A stretch of DNA of 64,000 nt, from positions 186,001 through 250,000 of the forward strand of contig NZ_JACJJL010000001.1 of the NCBI RefSeq assembly GCF_016899955.1. Reading direction: 5' to 3'. Numbering within the stretch: the stretch's first letter is position 1; each line of letters opens with the position of its first letter. The stretch comes from Marseilla massiliensis. Its GTDB lineage: Bacteria > Bacteroidota > Bacteroidia > Bacteroidales > Bacteroidaceae. The translations under genes and the position numbers were made by a program. The notes under the pieces are model-generated. The model did no database searches, had not been told where the DNA came from, and saw only the letters and a list, made by a program, of their open reading frames with translations. This document shows, in pieces, positions 1 through 8,950 of this stretch.

Positions 1-498
1 CGCCATGGGTTCGAGCTGCCGCGGGGTGACGGCCCGAAGCACCCATAGCAGCAGCGCGCCGTAGGCTGCTATCACCGCCAGGCGCAGGGCCACGTAGCCT
101 GCCGAGACGCTGGCCAGGGCGTCTTTCGGCGAGTCGGTGTAATAGAATATGGTGGCGTCGAGCTTAAACTTCCAGAAAGGGTAGAGCGAAAGGTCGGCCA
201 CGAACATGACAGAGGCGCACAGGGCCACCACCACATAGTAGGCCGTGGCCACCGCGCGCAGCCTTATGCGGCGCGCAATCCACACCGATGCGATGGCCGC
301 GAGCAGCGGCAGGGCAATGAGGTAGCCCGTCACGGGGATGTCAAGCAGCAGTCCGTGGGCCATCACGCTGATGCAGTCGGCCACGGAATAGTGGGCCCCG
401 GCGGGCTTGTCTATCCACATGAACGCCGCCTTTTGGGTGACGAATATGGCCAGCAGCGCAAGATATAGTTTAATGAGCCATGCAAAACGTTGTTTCAT
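1..498 (-). CDS. LTA synthase-like sulfatase-family membrane protein, N-terminal part (partial)
   Basis: The frame is open from the ATG at 498 to the left window edge (166 codons), so only the membrane domain is present. The protein starts MKQRFAWLIKLYLALLAIFV and has about five hydrophobic segments. The stretch with SLYPFWKFKLDATIFYY followed by SPKDALASV matches my memory of the N-terminus of Bacteroidales LTA-synthase/phosphoglycerol-transferase-like proteins, whose periplasmic sulfatase-fold domain would lie beyond the edge. These enzymes transfer phosphoglycerol-type groups to surface polymers or lipids; the substrate here is unknown. A TAATTTTG -7 box lies 29 nt upstream of the start. 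Family call from the membrane domain only. Confidence 0.75.
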   Translation of the reverse strand, partial: MKQRFAWLIKLYLALLAIFVTQKAAFMWIDKPAGAHYSVADCISVMAHGLLLDIPVTGYLIALPLLAAIASVWIARRIRLRAVATAYYVVVALCASVMFVADLSLYPFWKFKLDATIFYYTDSPKDALASVSAGYVALRLAVIAAYGALLLWVLRAVTPRQLEPMA

Positions 499-526
499 AA
501 CGGTATCGTCTCTTTAAAAAACGATG

Positions 527-534
527 CAAAATTA
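527..534 (-). promoter_or_regulatory. -7 box for the LTA synthase-like gene
   Basis: TAATTTTG on the minus strand matches the Bacteroidetes TAnnTTTG element. No TTTG is seen 19-20 bp upstream. Confidence 0.5.
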
Positions 535-592
535 TGAATAAAATGCTATATCTGGGAAAGTGGAGAAGTAAAAGAAGTTAAACAGGGGCGAT

Positions 593-701
593 GGTAAGGA
601 ATTAATGAGTTATGTAGTCAAGGAGTTAAGACGATGGATTTTGTTTTTGAGATTTGGAGTTATAGGGAGTTATAGGGAGGTAGATGGAGTTAGAGGACAA
701 A
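593..701 (+). repeat. GGAGTTA-rich direct repeat, copy 1
   Basis: About 109 bp, rich in GGAGTTA/GAGTTAT steps, containing AAGGAGTTAAGACGATGG. It is repeated about 131 bp downstream at 724-833 with few differences. A frame runs through both copies (605-958, 117 aa) and encodes the same roughly 30-residue segment twice; this looks like a by-product of the repeat, not a gene. Together with copy 2 and the hairpin array at 932-1041 this is all I see in the 499-1196 gap. Confidence 0.85.
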
Positions 702-723
702 TGTTTTTAGATGTTGGTTTTGG

Positions 724-833
724 CGGTAAGGAGTTAATGAGTTATGTAGTCAAGGAGTTAAGACGATGGTTTTTGTTTTTGAGGTTTGGAGTTATAGGGA
801 GTTATAAGGAGGTAGGGGGAGTTAGAGGACAAT
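724..833 (+). repeat. GGAGTTA-rich direct repeat, copy 2
   Basis: Second copy of the element at 593-701. The core AAGGAGTTAAGACG also recurs at 13042-13055, so this is a dispersed family. Confidence 0.85.
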
Positions 834-931
834 GGCTTTGGCTGCTTGCTGTTGTGAAAATATTGTGGAGAATATTTACTTTTGAAGCGCACACCTCACG
901 GCATTGCTATCTCGCTGTGTGTCAATGCTTT

Positions 932-1041
932 GCGCGTTTGGGCCGTTTTGCCTTGTAAAACCGGCCGTATCGCAGGCCCGAATGGCCCGTTTCATGCTGC
1001 CATCCGGCCTGTATGGCTGCATGAAACGGCCCCTGCTGTAG
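932..1041. repeat. 22-bp palindromic hairpin array A (5 units)
   Basis: Five consecutive 22-bp units begin at 932, 954, 976, 998 and 1020, each with GGCC or a close variant at the same internal position. Arms 988-1003 and 1013-1028 pair at 15 of 16 positions around a 9-nt loop, including bases that differ from the family consensus. It lies after the 3' end of glf and upstream of the LTA synthase-like gene. Confidence 0.85.
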
Positions 1042-1196
1042 CATGTGTAATATAATTTGATGCATCGGTGGCTTGATGCCGGTTGCGTCGCTCCGCCGCA
1101 GTGGCCGGCGCAATGGCCTGTGATGGCGAGCACCGTAAGCCATCCGGCAGCCGGTAGAAGGGCTTGTTGCAGCCCTGTTCCCCGGTCAATGCAGCC

Positions 1197-2333
1197 TCAT
1201 ACATCCATCTTCAGCACGCGCTCCACTATCGGCGCCATGTCGTAATACCTGTATTCGGCCAGCCGTCCGCCGAATATAACGCGCTGCTCTGCGTCGGCCA
1301 GCGCCTTGTATCGGCGGTAGAGGGCGTTGTTGCGCTCGTCGTTGATGGGGTAGTATGGCTCCATCCCGTCGTTCCATTCGGTGGAGTACTCCCGTGAGAT
1401 TACCGTCTTGGGGCAGCGGTACACCTCGTCGCCGAACATCTCGAAGTGCTTGTGCTCTATCACCCTGGTGTAGGGCACGCTGCGCTCCGTGTAGTTCACC
1501 ACCGCGTTGCCTTGGTAGTTGGGCGTGTCAACCACCTCTTGCTCGAAGCTCACCGTGCGGTATTCCAGCCTGCCGAAGCGGTAGCCGTAGTACTCGTCTA
1601 TCTTTCCCGTGAACACAATCCGCTCCGCCGCGGCCTCCCATCGGGCCCTGTCGGCAAAGAAGTCGGTCGAGGTGAGCACCGGCGTGGGGCCTATCAGCCC
1701 GTCGATGAGCCTGTTGTAGCCCCCGATGGGTATGCCCTGGTACTTGTCGTTGAAGTAATTGTTGTCGAAAACCATCCTCACGGGCAGCCGCTTTATGATG
1801 AACGCCGGCAGCTCGGTGCACTTCCGGCCCCACTGTTTCTCCGTGTACCCCTTGACAAGCCGCTCGTATATGTCGCGCCCCACGAGCGCCAGGGCCTGCT
1901 CCTCGACGTTGCGCGGCTCGCTGATGCCTGCCTGGCGCATGGCCTCGAGGGCCTCGCTGCGCTGGCTTTCAATCATGGCGGCGGCCTCGGCCGGCGTGTT
2001 TACGCCCCACATGCGGTTGAACGTGTTCATGTTGAACGGCAGGTTGTAGAGCGTTCCCTTGTAGTTGGCCACGGGAGAGTTGGTGTATCGGTTGAACTCC
2101 ACGATGGAGTTGACAAACTGCCACACCCCTTTGTCGGACGTGTGGAATATGTGCGCGCCGTACTTATGCACGTTGATGCCCTCCACTTGCTCGCAGTACA
2201 GGTTGCCGCCGGTGTGCGGGTGCTTGTCGATGATGATGCAACGCCTGCCTGCCATGCGTGCCCTGTAAGCGAAAACAGCCCCGAAGAGCCCTGCGCCCAC
2301 CACGAGGTAATCGTATTTTTCCATATTATTCAT
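1197..2333 (-). CDS. glf: UDP-galactopyranose mutase
   Basis: Flavoenzyme converting UDP-galactopyranose to UDP-galactofuranose, the donor for Galf residues in surface glycans; cytoplasmic. The 378-aa length is normal for the family. The N-terminal FAD-binding glycine motif (VGAGLFGAVFA, about residues 12-22) is followed by the acidic end of the second strand (IIIDKHPHTGGN). KQWGRKCTELP and the C-terminal GRLAEYRYYDMAPIV are also typical. The start could instead be the Met at 2324 (MEKYDYLVVG), nearer the usual family start. It is divergent from licD, with its own -7 box at 2371-2378. With the flanking LicD, deacetylase and GT2 genes it suggests assembly of a decorated surface polysaccharide. 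Confidence 0.95.
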   Translation of the reverse strand: MNNMEKYDYLVVGAGLFGAVFAYRARMAGRRCIIIDKHPHTGGNLYCEQVEGINVHKYGAHIFHTSDKGVWQFVNSIVEFNRYTNSPVANYKGTLYNLPFNMNTFNRMWGVNTPAEAAAMIESQRSEALEAMRQAGISEPRNVEEQALALVGRDIYERLVKGYTEKQWGRKCTELPAFIIKRLPVRMVFDNNYFNDKYQGIPIGGYNRLIDGLIGPTPVLTSTDFFADRARWEAAAERIVFTGKIDEYYGYRFGRLEYRTVSFEQEVVDTPNYQGNAVVNYTERSVPYTRVIEHKHFEMFGDEVYRCPKTVISREYSTEWNDGMEPYYPINDERNNALYRRYKALADAEQRVIFGGRLAEYRYYDMAPIVERVLKMDV

Positions 2334-2370
2334 CAGATAAGTTGTGTTGTGTAGTGATATATTTCACTTG

Positions 2371-2378
2371 CAAATATA
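2371..2378 (-). promoter_or_regulatory. -7 box for glf
   Basis: TATATTTG on the minus strand, 37 nt before the glf start. No well-spaced -33 TTTG is visible. Confidence 0.55.
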
Positions 2379-2454
2379 CTAAAATATGTGCATACCCAAG
2401 CGGCGGCCGGTGGCATTTTTTGCCTCCGATAAATAGATAATGGGAAAAAAGGCG

Positions 2455-2462
2455 TATCTTTG
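2455..2462 (+). promoter_or_regulatory. -7 box for licD operon
   Basis: TATCTTTG on the plus strand, 42 nt before the licD ATG. It probably drives licD, the deacetylase and the GT2, which follow with gaps of 39 and 12 bp. Confidence 0.55.
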
Positions 2463-2504
2463 CATTCAGTTTAAGCAACAAGTCTGAGATAAAGAATTTG
2501 CCCT

Positions 2505-3389
2505 ATGGATTTTCATGAAGAGTCACGCGGAGGTTACGTGGTTACTGTTGGGATGAAGAAAGTGTGGGAGGTGCAGATGCAGCTCATGCGCAAGCTGCTC
2601 GAGGTGTGCGCCCGCCACGGCCTCAAGGTGTGGATTGACGGCGGCAGCCTGCTGGGCGCTGTGCGCGAGAAAGGCTACATACCGTGGGACGACGACATCG
2701 ACATGATAATGATGCGCCCCGACTACGACCGTCTTGTGGCGCTGGCTGGCGAGTTCAGTCGGCCCTATTTCCTGCAGTGCGCCCACACCGACAAGGGTTA
2801 CGCCAGGGGCCATGCGCAGCTTAGGATGGACGGCACGGCGGCCATATTGCGCACCGACGTCAACTCGCACGCGGCTTACCACCAGGGCATTTTCATCGAC
2901 ATCTTCGTCTTCGACGGCGTGCCGGCCACACGCGAGGAGCGCCTGGCCGCCGTGGCCGAGACGCAGCGGCGCATGAAGAAGCTGCGCGTGTTTACCGAAT
3001 ACCGCCCCGTACGCCAGGTGGGGCCGTTCATACGGAAGTGCTTCTACAGGCTCAAGTCGTTCGAGAAGTGCTTCGACTGGTATGAGCAGAGCTACAGGCA
3101 GTTCGACCTGGCCACGCATCCCAGGATATACAACTGGGGATGTTGCCTCGACAAGATGGAGACCCGGGGGGCCATCATGGCCCATTGGTACGACGAGACC
3201 GTGATGCTCCGGTTTGAAGACACGATGGTTCCGGCGCCTGCCGGCTACCACGAGGTGCTCACGGCGCTTTACGGCGACTACATGACACCGCGCCGGGAGC
3301 CCACCGTGCACGGCGATGTGCACTTCGACACCGGGCGCGACTACACCGAGGTGATGCGCCGCCTGCGCCGTGGCGAAGACGAGTTCTGA
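2505..3389 (+). CDS. LicD family phosphotransferase
   Basis: LicD-type nucleotidyltransferase-fold protein, 294 aa. Family members move phosphocholine or related phospho-alditol groups from a nucleotide-activated donor onto a glycan. The diagnostic block is at residues 43-68: WIDGGSLLGAVREKG, then PWDDDIDMIM, with metal-binding aspartates at 62-64 and 66. An alternative start is the Met at 2553, but the longer form fits the -7 box at 2455. It is first of three co-directional genes with the deacetylase and GT2. No choline kinase or cytidylyltransferase lies nearby, so the transferred group cannot be told from this window. Confidence 0.9.
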   Translation: MDFHEESRGGYVVTVGMKKVWEVQMQLMRKLLEVCARHGLKVWIDGGSLLGAVREKGYIPWDDDIDMIMMRPDYDRLVALAGEFSRPYFLQCAHTDKGYARGHAQLRMDGTAAILRTDVNSHAAYHQGIFIDIFVFDGVPATREERLAAVAETQRRMKKLRVFTEYRPVRQVGPFIRKCFYRLKSFEKCFDWYEQSYRQFDLATHPRIYNWGCCLDKMETRGAIMAHWYDETVMLRFEDTMVPAPAGYHEVLTALYGDYMTPRREPTVHGDVHFDTGRDYTEVMRRLRRGEDEF

Positions 3390-3428
3390 CTGTCACTATA
3401 TCGTTAAAGGAATAATGTTCGTAGCAAT

Positions 3429-4220
3429 ATGATACTACTAAGTTTTGATACCGAGGAGTTTGACGTGCCGCGCGAGCACGGCGTCGACTTCTCTCTGGAA
3501 CGCGGGATGGACGTGTCGGTGGCCGGCACCAACCGCATTCTCGACTGCCTGGCCATGAACGGGGTCAGGGCCACGTTCTTCTGCACAGGCAACTTTGCCG
3601 AGCGAGCCCCCGAGGTGATGCGCCGCATCATGGCCGAGAGGCACGAGGTGGCCTGCCACGGGGTTGACCACTGGCGCCCCCAGGCCACCGACGTGGAGCG
3701 CTCGAAGCAGATTGTGGAGCGCGTCACGGGCCGCACCGTCAGCGGCTACCGCCAGCCGAGGATGTTCCCCGTGAGCGACGGTGAGATAGAACGCATGGGC
3801 TACCGCTACAACTCGTCGCTCAACCCTGCCTTCATTCCCGGACGCTACATGCACCTGTCGGCCCCGCGCACGTGGTTCATGCGCGGAAGCGTGATGCAGA
3901 TACCCGCGTCGGTGACGCCGTGGGTGCGCTTCCCGCTGTTCTGGCTCGCCCTGCACAACCTGCCCGAGGGGCTATACCATGCCCTTGTGCGCCGCGTGCT
4001 GCGCCACGACGGCTACTTCGTCACCTACTTCCACCCGTGGGAGTTCTACGAGCTCAGGGAGCACCCGGAGTTCCGCATGCCCTTCATCATACGCAACAAC
4101 AGCGGGGCCGCCATGGTGGCCCGGCTCGACAGGCTCATCAAGATGCTCAAGGACAGGGGCCACCACTTCATCACTTTCAATGAGTTTGTGGACATAAAGC
4201 TGTCTGAAACACAACAATAA
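3429..4220 (+). CDS. polysaccharide deacetylase (NodB homology domain)
   Basis: A 263-aa carbohydrate-esterase-4 type protein that would remove acetyl groups from N-acetylated sugars with a bound metal ion. Motif 1 is SFDTEEFD (Asp7 as the catalytic aspartate position), and motif 2 is HGVDH (His77 and His81 as metal ligands). RQPRMFPV corresponds to motif 3, and YFHPWEFY near residue 200 to the histidine motif near the C-terminus. There is no signal peptide, so it likely acts on a cytoplasmic, lipid-linked intermediate, as in DUF3473-type deacetylases of exopolysaccharide clusters (inference). It sits between licD and the GT2 gene. Confidence 0.88.
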   Translation: MILLSFDTEEFDVPREHGVDFSLERGMDVSVAGTNRILDCLAMNGVRATFFCTGNFAERAPEVMRRIMAERHEVACHGVDHWRPQATDVERSKQIVERVTGRTVSGYRQPRMFPVSDGEIERMGYRYNSSLNPAFIPGRYMHLSAPRTWFMRGSVMQIPASVTPWVRFPLFWLALHNLPEGLYHALVRRVLRHDGYFVTYFHPWEFYELREHPEFRMPFIIRNNSGAAMVARLDRLIKMLKDRGHHFITFNEFVDIKLSETQQ

Positions 4221-4232
4221 ACGACTCGGTAT

Positions 4233-5180
4233 ATGATAAAGTTAGCCATTGTATTGCCTTGTTACAACGAGGAGGAGGTGCTGCGCGAGTCGGCCCGCCG
4301 GCTCGCCGGGCTCTTAGGGCAGATGGAGGCCGACGGCCGGATAAGCCCCGACAGCTTCATGCTCTTTGTAAACGACGGCAGCCGCGACGCCACCTGGGAC
4401 ATCATTGCGGCCCTGCACGCGGCCGACAAGCGTGTGCGCGGGCTCAACCTGGCGCGCAACGTGGGCCACCAGGCGGCCATCATGGCCGGCATGATGACGG
4501 CAAAAGACTGGGCCGACGCGGTGATAACCATCGACGCCGACCTGCAGGACGACCTGAAGGCCATACCGAAGATGGTCGACGAGTTTGCCCGGGGATACGA
4601 CATTGTCTACGGGGTGAAGGTGCAGCGCACGGCCGACCCGCTGCTCAAACGGCTCTCGGCCGTGGCCTTCTACAAGCTACAGGCGCGCATGGGCGTTGAG
4701 AGCGTTTACAACCACGCCGACTTCCGCCTGATGAGCCGCCGCGCCCTGCAGATGCTCTCGGGCTACAAGGAGACCAACCTTTACCTGCGCGGCCTCATAC
4801 CCCTTATCGGTCTCGACTCCACCACCGTGCCCGACGTCATCAGCGAGCGGTGCGCCGGCCACTCCAAGTATACTCTGGCCAAGATGCTTTCGCTGGCTCT
4901 CGACGGCATAACGTCGTTTTCCGTTAAGCCCATCTACTGCATACTGTGGCTCGGGCTGGCCTTCATACTGGTGAGCCTTGGCATTGCCGTATATGTGGTT
5001 CACGCCATCATGGCCGGCACGGCCGTGCCCGGATGGTCGTCGCTCATACTCAGCGTGTGGTTCGTGGGCGGCGTGGTGCTGCTCTCAGTGGGCGTGGTGG
5101 GGGCTTACATCGGCAAGATTTACAAGGAGGTGAAGCGCCGCCCGCTGTACAACATCAAGGAGGTGCTCGGCGGAGAATGA
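4233..5180 (+). CDS. GT2 glycosyltransferase, DPM1/GtrB type
   Basis: A 315-aa family 2 glycosyltransferase. The N-terminal GT-A domain has LPCYNEEEVL (residues 8-17), VNDGSRDATWDII (46-58) and the DxD motif inside TIDADLQDD (Asp101, Asp103). The sequence after about residue 220 forms two membrane helices and ends in VKRRPLYNIKEVL. This is the layout of polyprenyl-phosphate sugar transferases such as GtrB and bacterial dolichol-phosphate-mannose synthase homologues. It likely charges undecaprenyl phosphate with a hexose for later transfer across the membrane. It starts 12 bp after the deacetylase stop, so the two are probably cotranscribed. Confidence 0.9.
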   Translation: MIKLAIVLPCYNEEEVLRESARRLAGLLGQMEADGRISPDSFMLFVNDGSRDATWDIIAALHAADKRVRGLNLARNVGHQAAIMAGMMTAKDWADAVITIDADLQDDLKAIPKMVDEFARGYDIVYGVKVQRTADPLLKRLSAVAFYKLQARMGVESVYNHADFRLMSRRALQMLSGYKETNLYLRGLIPLIGLDSTTVPDVISERCAGHSKYTLAKMLSLALDGITSFSVKPIYCILWLGLAFILVSLGIAVYVVHAIMAGTAVPGWSSLILSVWFVGGVVLLSVGVVGAYIGKIYKEVKRRPLYNIKEVLGGE

Positions 5181-5322
5181 TGCCTTCCGCTGTCGGCGGG
5201 CTGCATCCGCCCGGGCCGTGAGCACACGGCTGGGCTGTGGGCTTGTAAACAAAAAGTGCCTGTTTTTTTCGCTTTGCCGCCACGCCAACTGGGTTTTGCC
5301 GGGCTGCCGCGGCCGCTTCTTT

Positions 5323-5432
5323 GCGCCGCCGTGGCCCTGCCGCCGCCCCAAACGGCCCCGACGGCGAGGCCGAACGGCCTGTTTTGCGCTGCCGGACGGC
5401 ACGTATTGCATTGCGATATGAGCCGTCCGGCA
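5323..5432. repeat. 22-bp palindromic hairpin array B (5 units)
   Basis: Five 22-bp units, with cores at 5332, 5354, 5376, 5398 and 5420. Arms 5391-5409 and 5413-5431 form a 19-position stem with a 3-nt loop, one mismatch and two G-T pairs, although GCCGGACGG departs strongly from the family consensus. In the rest of the 5181-5886 gap I see only the promoter at 5724-5754. Confidence 0.85.
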
Positions 5433-5723
5433 CATTGTTTTGTGGCGTTTTCACCACTTTAATCCATCTGTTCTACCGTTTGTCTTGGTTTTTTGCCTTG
5501 CTGTATTGCCCTTTTCTGATGCCAATGCGTTGTGGTACAGCGGGTTGGCGTTTGCCGCCCGAAACTGGCGCATTTGCCGTCTGCCGACCCCTCGGTTGCC
5601 GTTTCGCCATTCTCAGAGAGGTGTTTGTCATCTTTTTTTGCCGTTCCCGCCGTTCCCGTTGCTTGCTCCTGCCGCAGCCGTGGCCTTTGTTTGCCACTGC
5701 CGTTAAAAAAACTTTGCATTTAT

Positions 5724-5754
5724 TTTGAGTTAAAGTCATTTTGCCTTATCTTTG
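5724..5754 (+). promoter_or_regulatory. Promoter of the C-GCAxxG-C-C gene
   Basis: TTTG at 5724-5727, 19 bp, then TATCTTTG at 5747-5754: a full match to the Bacteroidetes -33/-7 consensus. It implies a leader of about 125 nt. Confidence 0.75.
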
Positions 5755-5886
5755 CATAAGATAAGCTGCAATGCCCGCAGCAGGGCCGCATCATGGTAGC
5801 ACAGGCGGCTGTGATGGCTCAATGTAGCGCTGAGGCTGTAGCCCGGCAGCGTTGCAAACAGGCCCCCCAACCTAAAACCAACTACG

Positions 5887-6396
5887 ATGCATATTGACAA
5901 GAAAGAGCGTATGCGCCGCGCCGAAGAGCTGTTCATGCAGGGGTTCAACTGCTCGCAGGCTGTCGTTGCGGCCTTTGCCGACATATATGGTTACACCCCC
6001 GAGCAGGCGTTGCGGCTCAGTGCGGGCCTCGGCGCAGGCATTGGGCGCATGAGGCTCACGTGCGGCGCCGTTTGCGGCATGGCCGTGCTGGCCGGCATGG
6101 ACTGCGGCTCGGCCACGCCGGGCGACCGCCAGGGCAAGTCGGCCTGCTACAAGGTGGTGCAGCAACTGGCTGCCGAGTTCAGCCGCGAGCACGGTTCCAT
6201 CGTCTGCTCCGAGCTGCTCAGGCTCAAGAAGGGGGCGCCGCTCGACTATGAAGCCTCTGAGCGCACGGCCGAATACTACCGCACGCGCCCTTGCGTGAAG
6301 CAGATAATATCGGCCGCAAGGATATATGCGGAGTATTTGGGCGGGGCCCCCTCCATACCTCCCCCTGTGGGTGAGGCTCCCGAAAGCGTGGGGTAG
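5887..6396 (+). CDS. C-GCAxxG-C-C family protein
   Basis: A 169-aa cysteine-rich protein of the C_GCAxxG_C_C family, named for its spaced cysteines and thought to be redox- or metal-linked; no biochemical role is established to my knowledge. The pattern is visible as Cys22 in GFNCSQAVVAAFAD, the glycine-rich GLGAGIGRM, TCGAVCG (Cys59, Cys63) and Cys73. Two more cysteines lie in IVCSELL and RPCVKQI. No signal peptide or membrane segment. It stands alone between GT2 and the OPT transporter, behind a strong consensus promoter and a leader of about 125 nt. Confidence 0.85.
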   Translation: MHIDKKERMRRAEELFMQGFNCSQAVVAAFADIYGYTPEQALRLSAGLGAGIGRMRLTCGAVCGMAVLAGMDCGSATPGDRQGKSACYKVVQQLAAEFSREHGSIVCSELLRLKKGAPLDYEASERTAEYYRTRPCVKQIISAARIYAEYLGGAPSIPPPVGEAPESVG

Positions 6397-6578
6397 GCGT
6401 CTTGGCCTCTGCATGGCGGGCTGTCGGAACGGATGGCCCGGCGGTGTCCTTCTCTCACGGAAAGTTGCCTAAGCGGGCGTCCCGGCGGCATCAATATATG
6501 TGTTTGCCTGCAAAGAGTGGCGGCGCGGCAGCTCCCTCCCCACGGGGGAGGGGTGGGGAGGGGCTTCTCATTAACGAC
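6344..6578. repeat. Low-complexity GGGGAGGGG repeat pair
   Basis: A CTCCATACCTCCCCC tract at the end of the preceding gene and a CCCTCCCCACGGGGGAGG tract at about 6534-6563 followed by GGGTGGGGAGGGGC. This GGGGAGGGG motif is familiar to me from intergenic DNA of several Bacteroidetes. Part of it could form a C/G hairpin ahead of the OPT gene. Confidence 0.5.
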
Positions 6579-6598
6579 AACAACAAAACATACGACTA

Positions 6599-8590
6599 AT
6601 GGAAAATCACGAAAACGAAAGACTGCAGCTGCCCGAGAACGCTTTCCGGGAGCTGAAAGAAGGCGAGAAGTATGAGCCGGTGATGAACCCGCGGGAAAGC
6701 TATCCCGAGGTCAACGGCTGGTCGGTGACGTGGGGAGTGCTCATGGCCATGCTCTTCTCTGCCGCTGCCGCATACCTCGGACTGAAGGTGGGGCAGGTGT
6801 TCGAGGCCGCCATCCCCATAGCAATCATTGCCGTGGGCGTGTCCACTGCGGCCAAGCGGAGCAAGGCCCTGGGCGAGAACGTCATCATACAGAGCATCGG
6901 AGCCTGCTCGGGGGCTGTCGTCGCAGGGGCCATCTTCACCCTGCCGGCCATCTACATCCTGCAGGCCAAGTATCCCGAGCTGAGCGCCTCGTTCATCAAG
7001 ATATTCATGGCCTCGCTGCTCGGAGGCATCATCGGCATACTGTTCCTCATACCGTTCCGCAAGTATTTCGTGAGCGACATGCACGGGAAATACCCCTTCC
7101 CCGAGGCCACGGCCACCACACAGGTGCTCGTCAGCGGCGCCCGTGGCGGCAACCAGGCCAAGCCCCTGCTGCTGGCGGGGCTCGTGGGAGGTCTCTACGA
7201 CTTCGTGGTGGCCACCTTCGGCCTGTGGAACGAGAACTTCACCACGCGCGTCATCGGTGCCGGCGAGATGCTGGCCGACAAGGTAAAGCTCGTGTTCAAG
7301 GTAAACACCGGAGCCGCCGTGCTCGGCCTGGGCTACATAGTGGGCCTGAAATACGCCCTCATCATCTGCCTCGGCTCGCTCTCGGTGTGGTGGATCATCG
7401 TGCCCGGCATGGCGCTGTTGTTCGGCGACAGCGTGCTCAACCAGTGGGACCCGTCGATAGCCACGGCCGTGGGCGACATGAGCCCCGAGCAGATATTCTC
7501 GTCATACGGCAAGAGCATAGGCATCGGCGGCATAGCCATGGCCGGCATAATAGGCATCATCAAGTCGTGGGGCATAATAAAGGGCGCCGTGAGCCTGGCC
7601 GCGCGCGAGATGAAGGGAGGCACGCCGGCCGGCAAGGAGCAGCTGCGCACGCAGCGCGACCTGTCGTTCAAGATCATAGCCATAGGCTCGATAGTGACCA
7701 TAGTGGCCATATTCCTCTTCTTCTGGTTCGGCGTGATGGACGGAAACCTGCTCTTTGCCCTCGTCGGCATAGTGCTTGTGGCCCTCATTGCCTTCCTCTT
7801 CACCACCGTGGCGGCCAACGCCATAGCCATAGTGGGCTCCAACCCCGTGTCGGGAATGACGCTCATGACGCTCATCCTGGCCTCGGTGGTCATGGTGGGC
7901 GTGGGGCTCAAGGGCACCGGCGGCATGCTCGCCGCGCTGATAATGGGCGGAGTGGTGTGCACGGCCCTGTCGATGTCGGGCTCGTTCATCACCGACCTGA
8001 AGATAGGCTACTGGCTCGGCACCACGCCAAAGAAGCAGGAAACGTGGAAGTTCCTGGGCACGCTGGTGTCTGCCGCCACCGTGGGCGGCGTGATGATGCT
8101 GCTCAACGAGACCTACGGGTTTGCCAGCGGGCAGCTCGCCGCGCCCCAGGCCAACGCCATGGCCGCCGTGATCGACCCGCTCATGAGCGGCGTGGGGGCT
8201 CCCTGGGTGCTCTATGGCATAGGCGCGCTGATAGCCATCGTGCTCACGCTTTGCAACGTTCCGGCACTGGCTTTCGCCCTCGGCATGTTCATACCGATGG
8301 AGCTCAACATACCGCTGCTGGTCGGAGGGGCCGTCAACTGGTATGTCACCTCGCGCACAAAGGATGCAAAGGCCAATGCCGAGCGCGGCGAGAAGGGCAA
8401 CCTGCTGGCCTCGGGCTTCATAGCCGGAGGCGCGCTCATGGGCGTGGTAAGCGCGTTGCTGCGCTTCTGCGGCGTCAGCTTCGACTACTCGGCATGGTGG
8501 GCCAACCCGCTGTCGCAGGTGTGCGCCCTGGTGGCTTACGTGCTGCTCATAGCCTACTTCATACGCGCCACCAAGCCATCGCGGGCCTGA
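6599..8590 (+). CDS. OPT family oligopeptide transporter
   Basis: A 663-aa polytopic inner-membrane protein with some 14-16 hydrophobic segments and no signal peptide. The start NPRESYPEVNGWSVTWGVLM, the first helix with AAAYLGLKVGQVFEAAIP, and the block KYPFPEATATTQVLVSGA are hallmarks of the bacterial OPT family. Members import small peptides or peptide-metal chelates by proton symport; specificity cannot be read from sequence. No clear -7 box lies upstream. The next gene begins 360 bp downstream, after hairpin array C. Confidence 0.93.
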   Translation: MENHENERLQLPENAFRELKEGEKYEPVMNPRESYPEVNGWSVTWGVLMAMLFSAAAAYLGLKVGQVFEAAIPIAIIAVGVSTAAKRSKALGENVIIQSIGACSGAVVAGAIFTLPAIYILQAKYPELSASFIKIFMASLLGGIIGILFLIPFRKYFVSDMHGKYPFPEATATTQVLVSGARGGNQAKPLLLAGLVGGLYDFVVATFGLWNENFTTRVIGAGEMLADKVKLVFKVNTGAAVLGLGYIVGLKYALIICLGSLSVWWIIVPGMALLFGDSVLNQWDPSIATAVGDMSPEQIFSSYGKSIGIGGIAMAGIIGIIKSWGIIKGAVSLAAREMKGGTPAGKEQLRTQRDLSFKIIAIGSIVTIVAIFLFFWFGVMDGNLLFALVGIVLVALIAFLFTTVAANAIAIVGSNPVSGMTLMTLILASVVMVGVGLKGTGGMLAALIMGGVVCTALSMSGSFITDLKIGYWLGTTPKKQETWKFLGTLVSAATVGGVMMLLNETYGFASGQLAAPQANAMAAVIDPLMSGVGAPWVLYGIGALIAIVLTLCNVPALAFALGMFIPMELNIPLLVGGAVNWYVTSRTKDAKANAERGEKGNLLASGFIAGGALMGVVSALLRFCGVSFDYSAWWANPLSQVCALVAYVLLIAYFIRATKPSRA

Positions 8591-8618
8591 CCGGGCAATA
8601 GCCTGTGGCCCAGTGGGT

Positions 8619-8706
8619 TGTGAAACGTGCCGTTTGGGATTGCCAAACGGCACGTTTTGCGTTGCCGTTTGGGCCGTATTGCATCGCCAAACGGCCCCGA
8701 CGGCAT
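8619..8706. repeat. 22-bp palindromic hairpin array C (4 units)
   Basis: Four 22-bp units. The first two are exact reverse complements over 13 nt (AAACGTGCCGTTT and AAACGGCACGTTT), although both depart from the usual GGGCC core. Arms 8622-8637 and 8643-8658 give a 16-position stem with one G-T pair. It lies in the 360-bp OPT-U32 gap, which otherwise holds only the -7 box at 8850. Confidence 0.9.
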
Positions 8707-8849
8707 AGCCATGCGCCCCGGGTAGGTGTGCCGGGCGCTCCGTAGCGCAAGATGCAGGGGCCCGGGCAAGTGCCTGCAACGCGGTTTGTTTTTTGCGCCG
8801 GAAGGCAAAAAAAATGGGCCGGAGCGATGGCCGTTCGGATTAATTTAAT

Positions 8850-8857
8850 TATATTTG
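8850..8857 (+). promoter_or_regulatory. -7 box for the U32/SufE operon
   Basis: TATATTTG, 93 nt before the U32 start; no spaced -33 element seen. Confidence 0.5.
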
Positions 8858-8950
8858 CAATCGGATAAAAAGCAAGTCGCAATACGGATTGTTCCGTTGT
8901 GAACGACAATATGCAGGCCCATCGTCCTTAACGGTGGGCATTTTCATAAC

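Noticed and set aside
605-958. 117-aa frame with an internally repeated segment
   Set aside because: It is produced by the 109-bp direct repeat; there is no ribosomal context or promoter, and it runs on into array DNA.
1446-2354. 302-aa plus-strand frame over glf
   Set aside because: Antisense shadow of the UDP-galactopyranose mutase gene.
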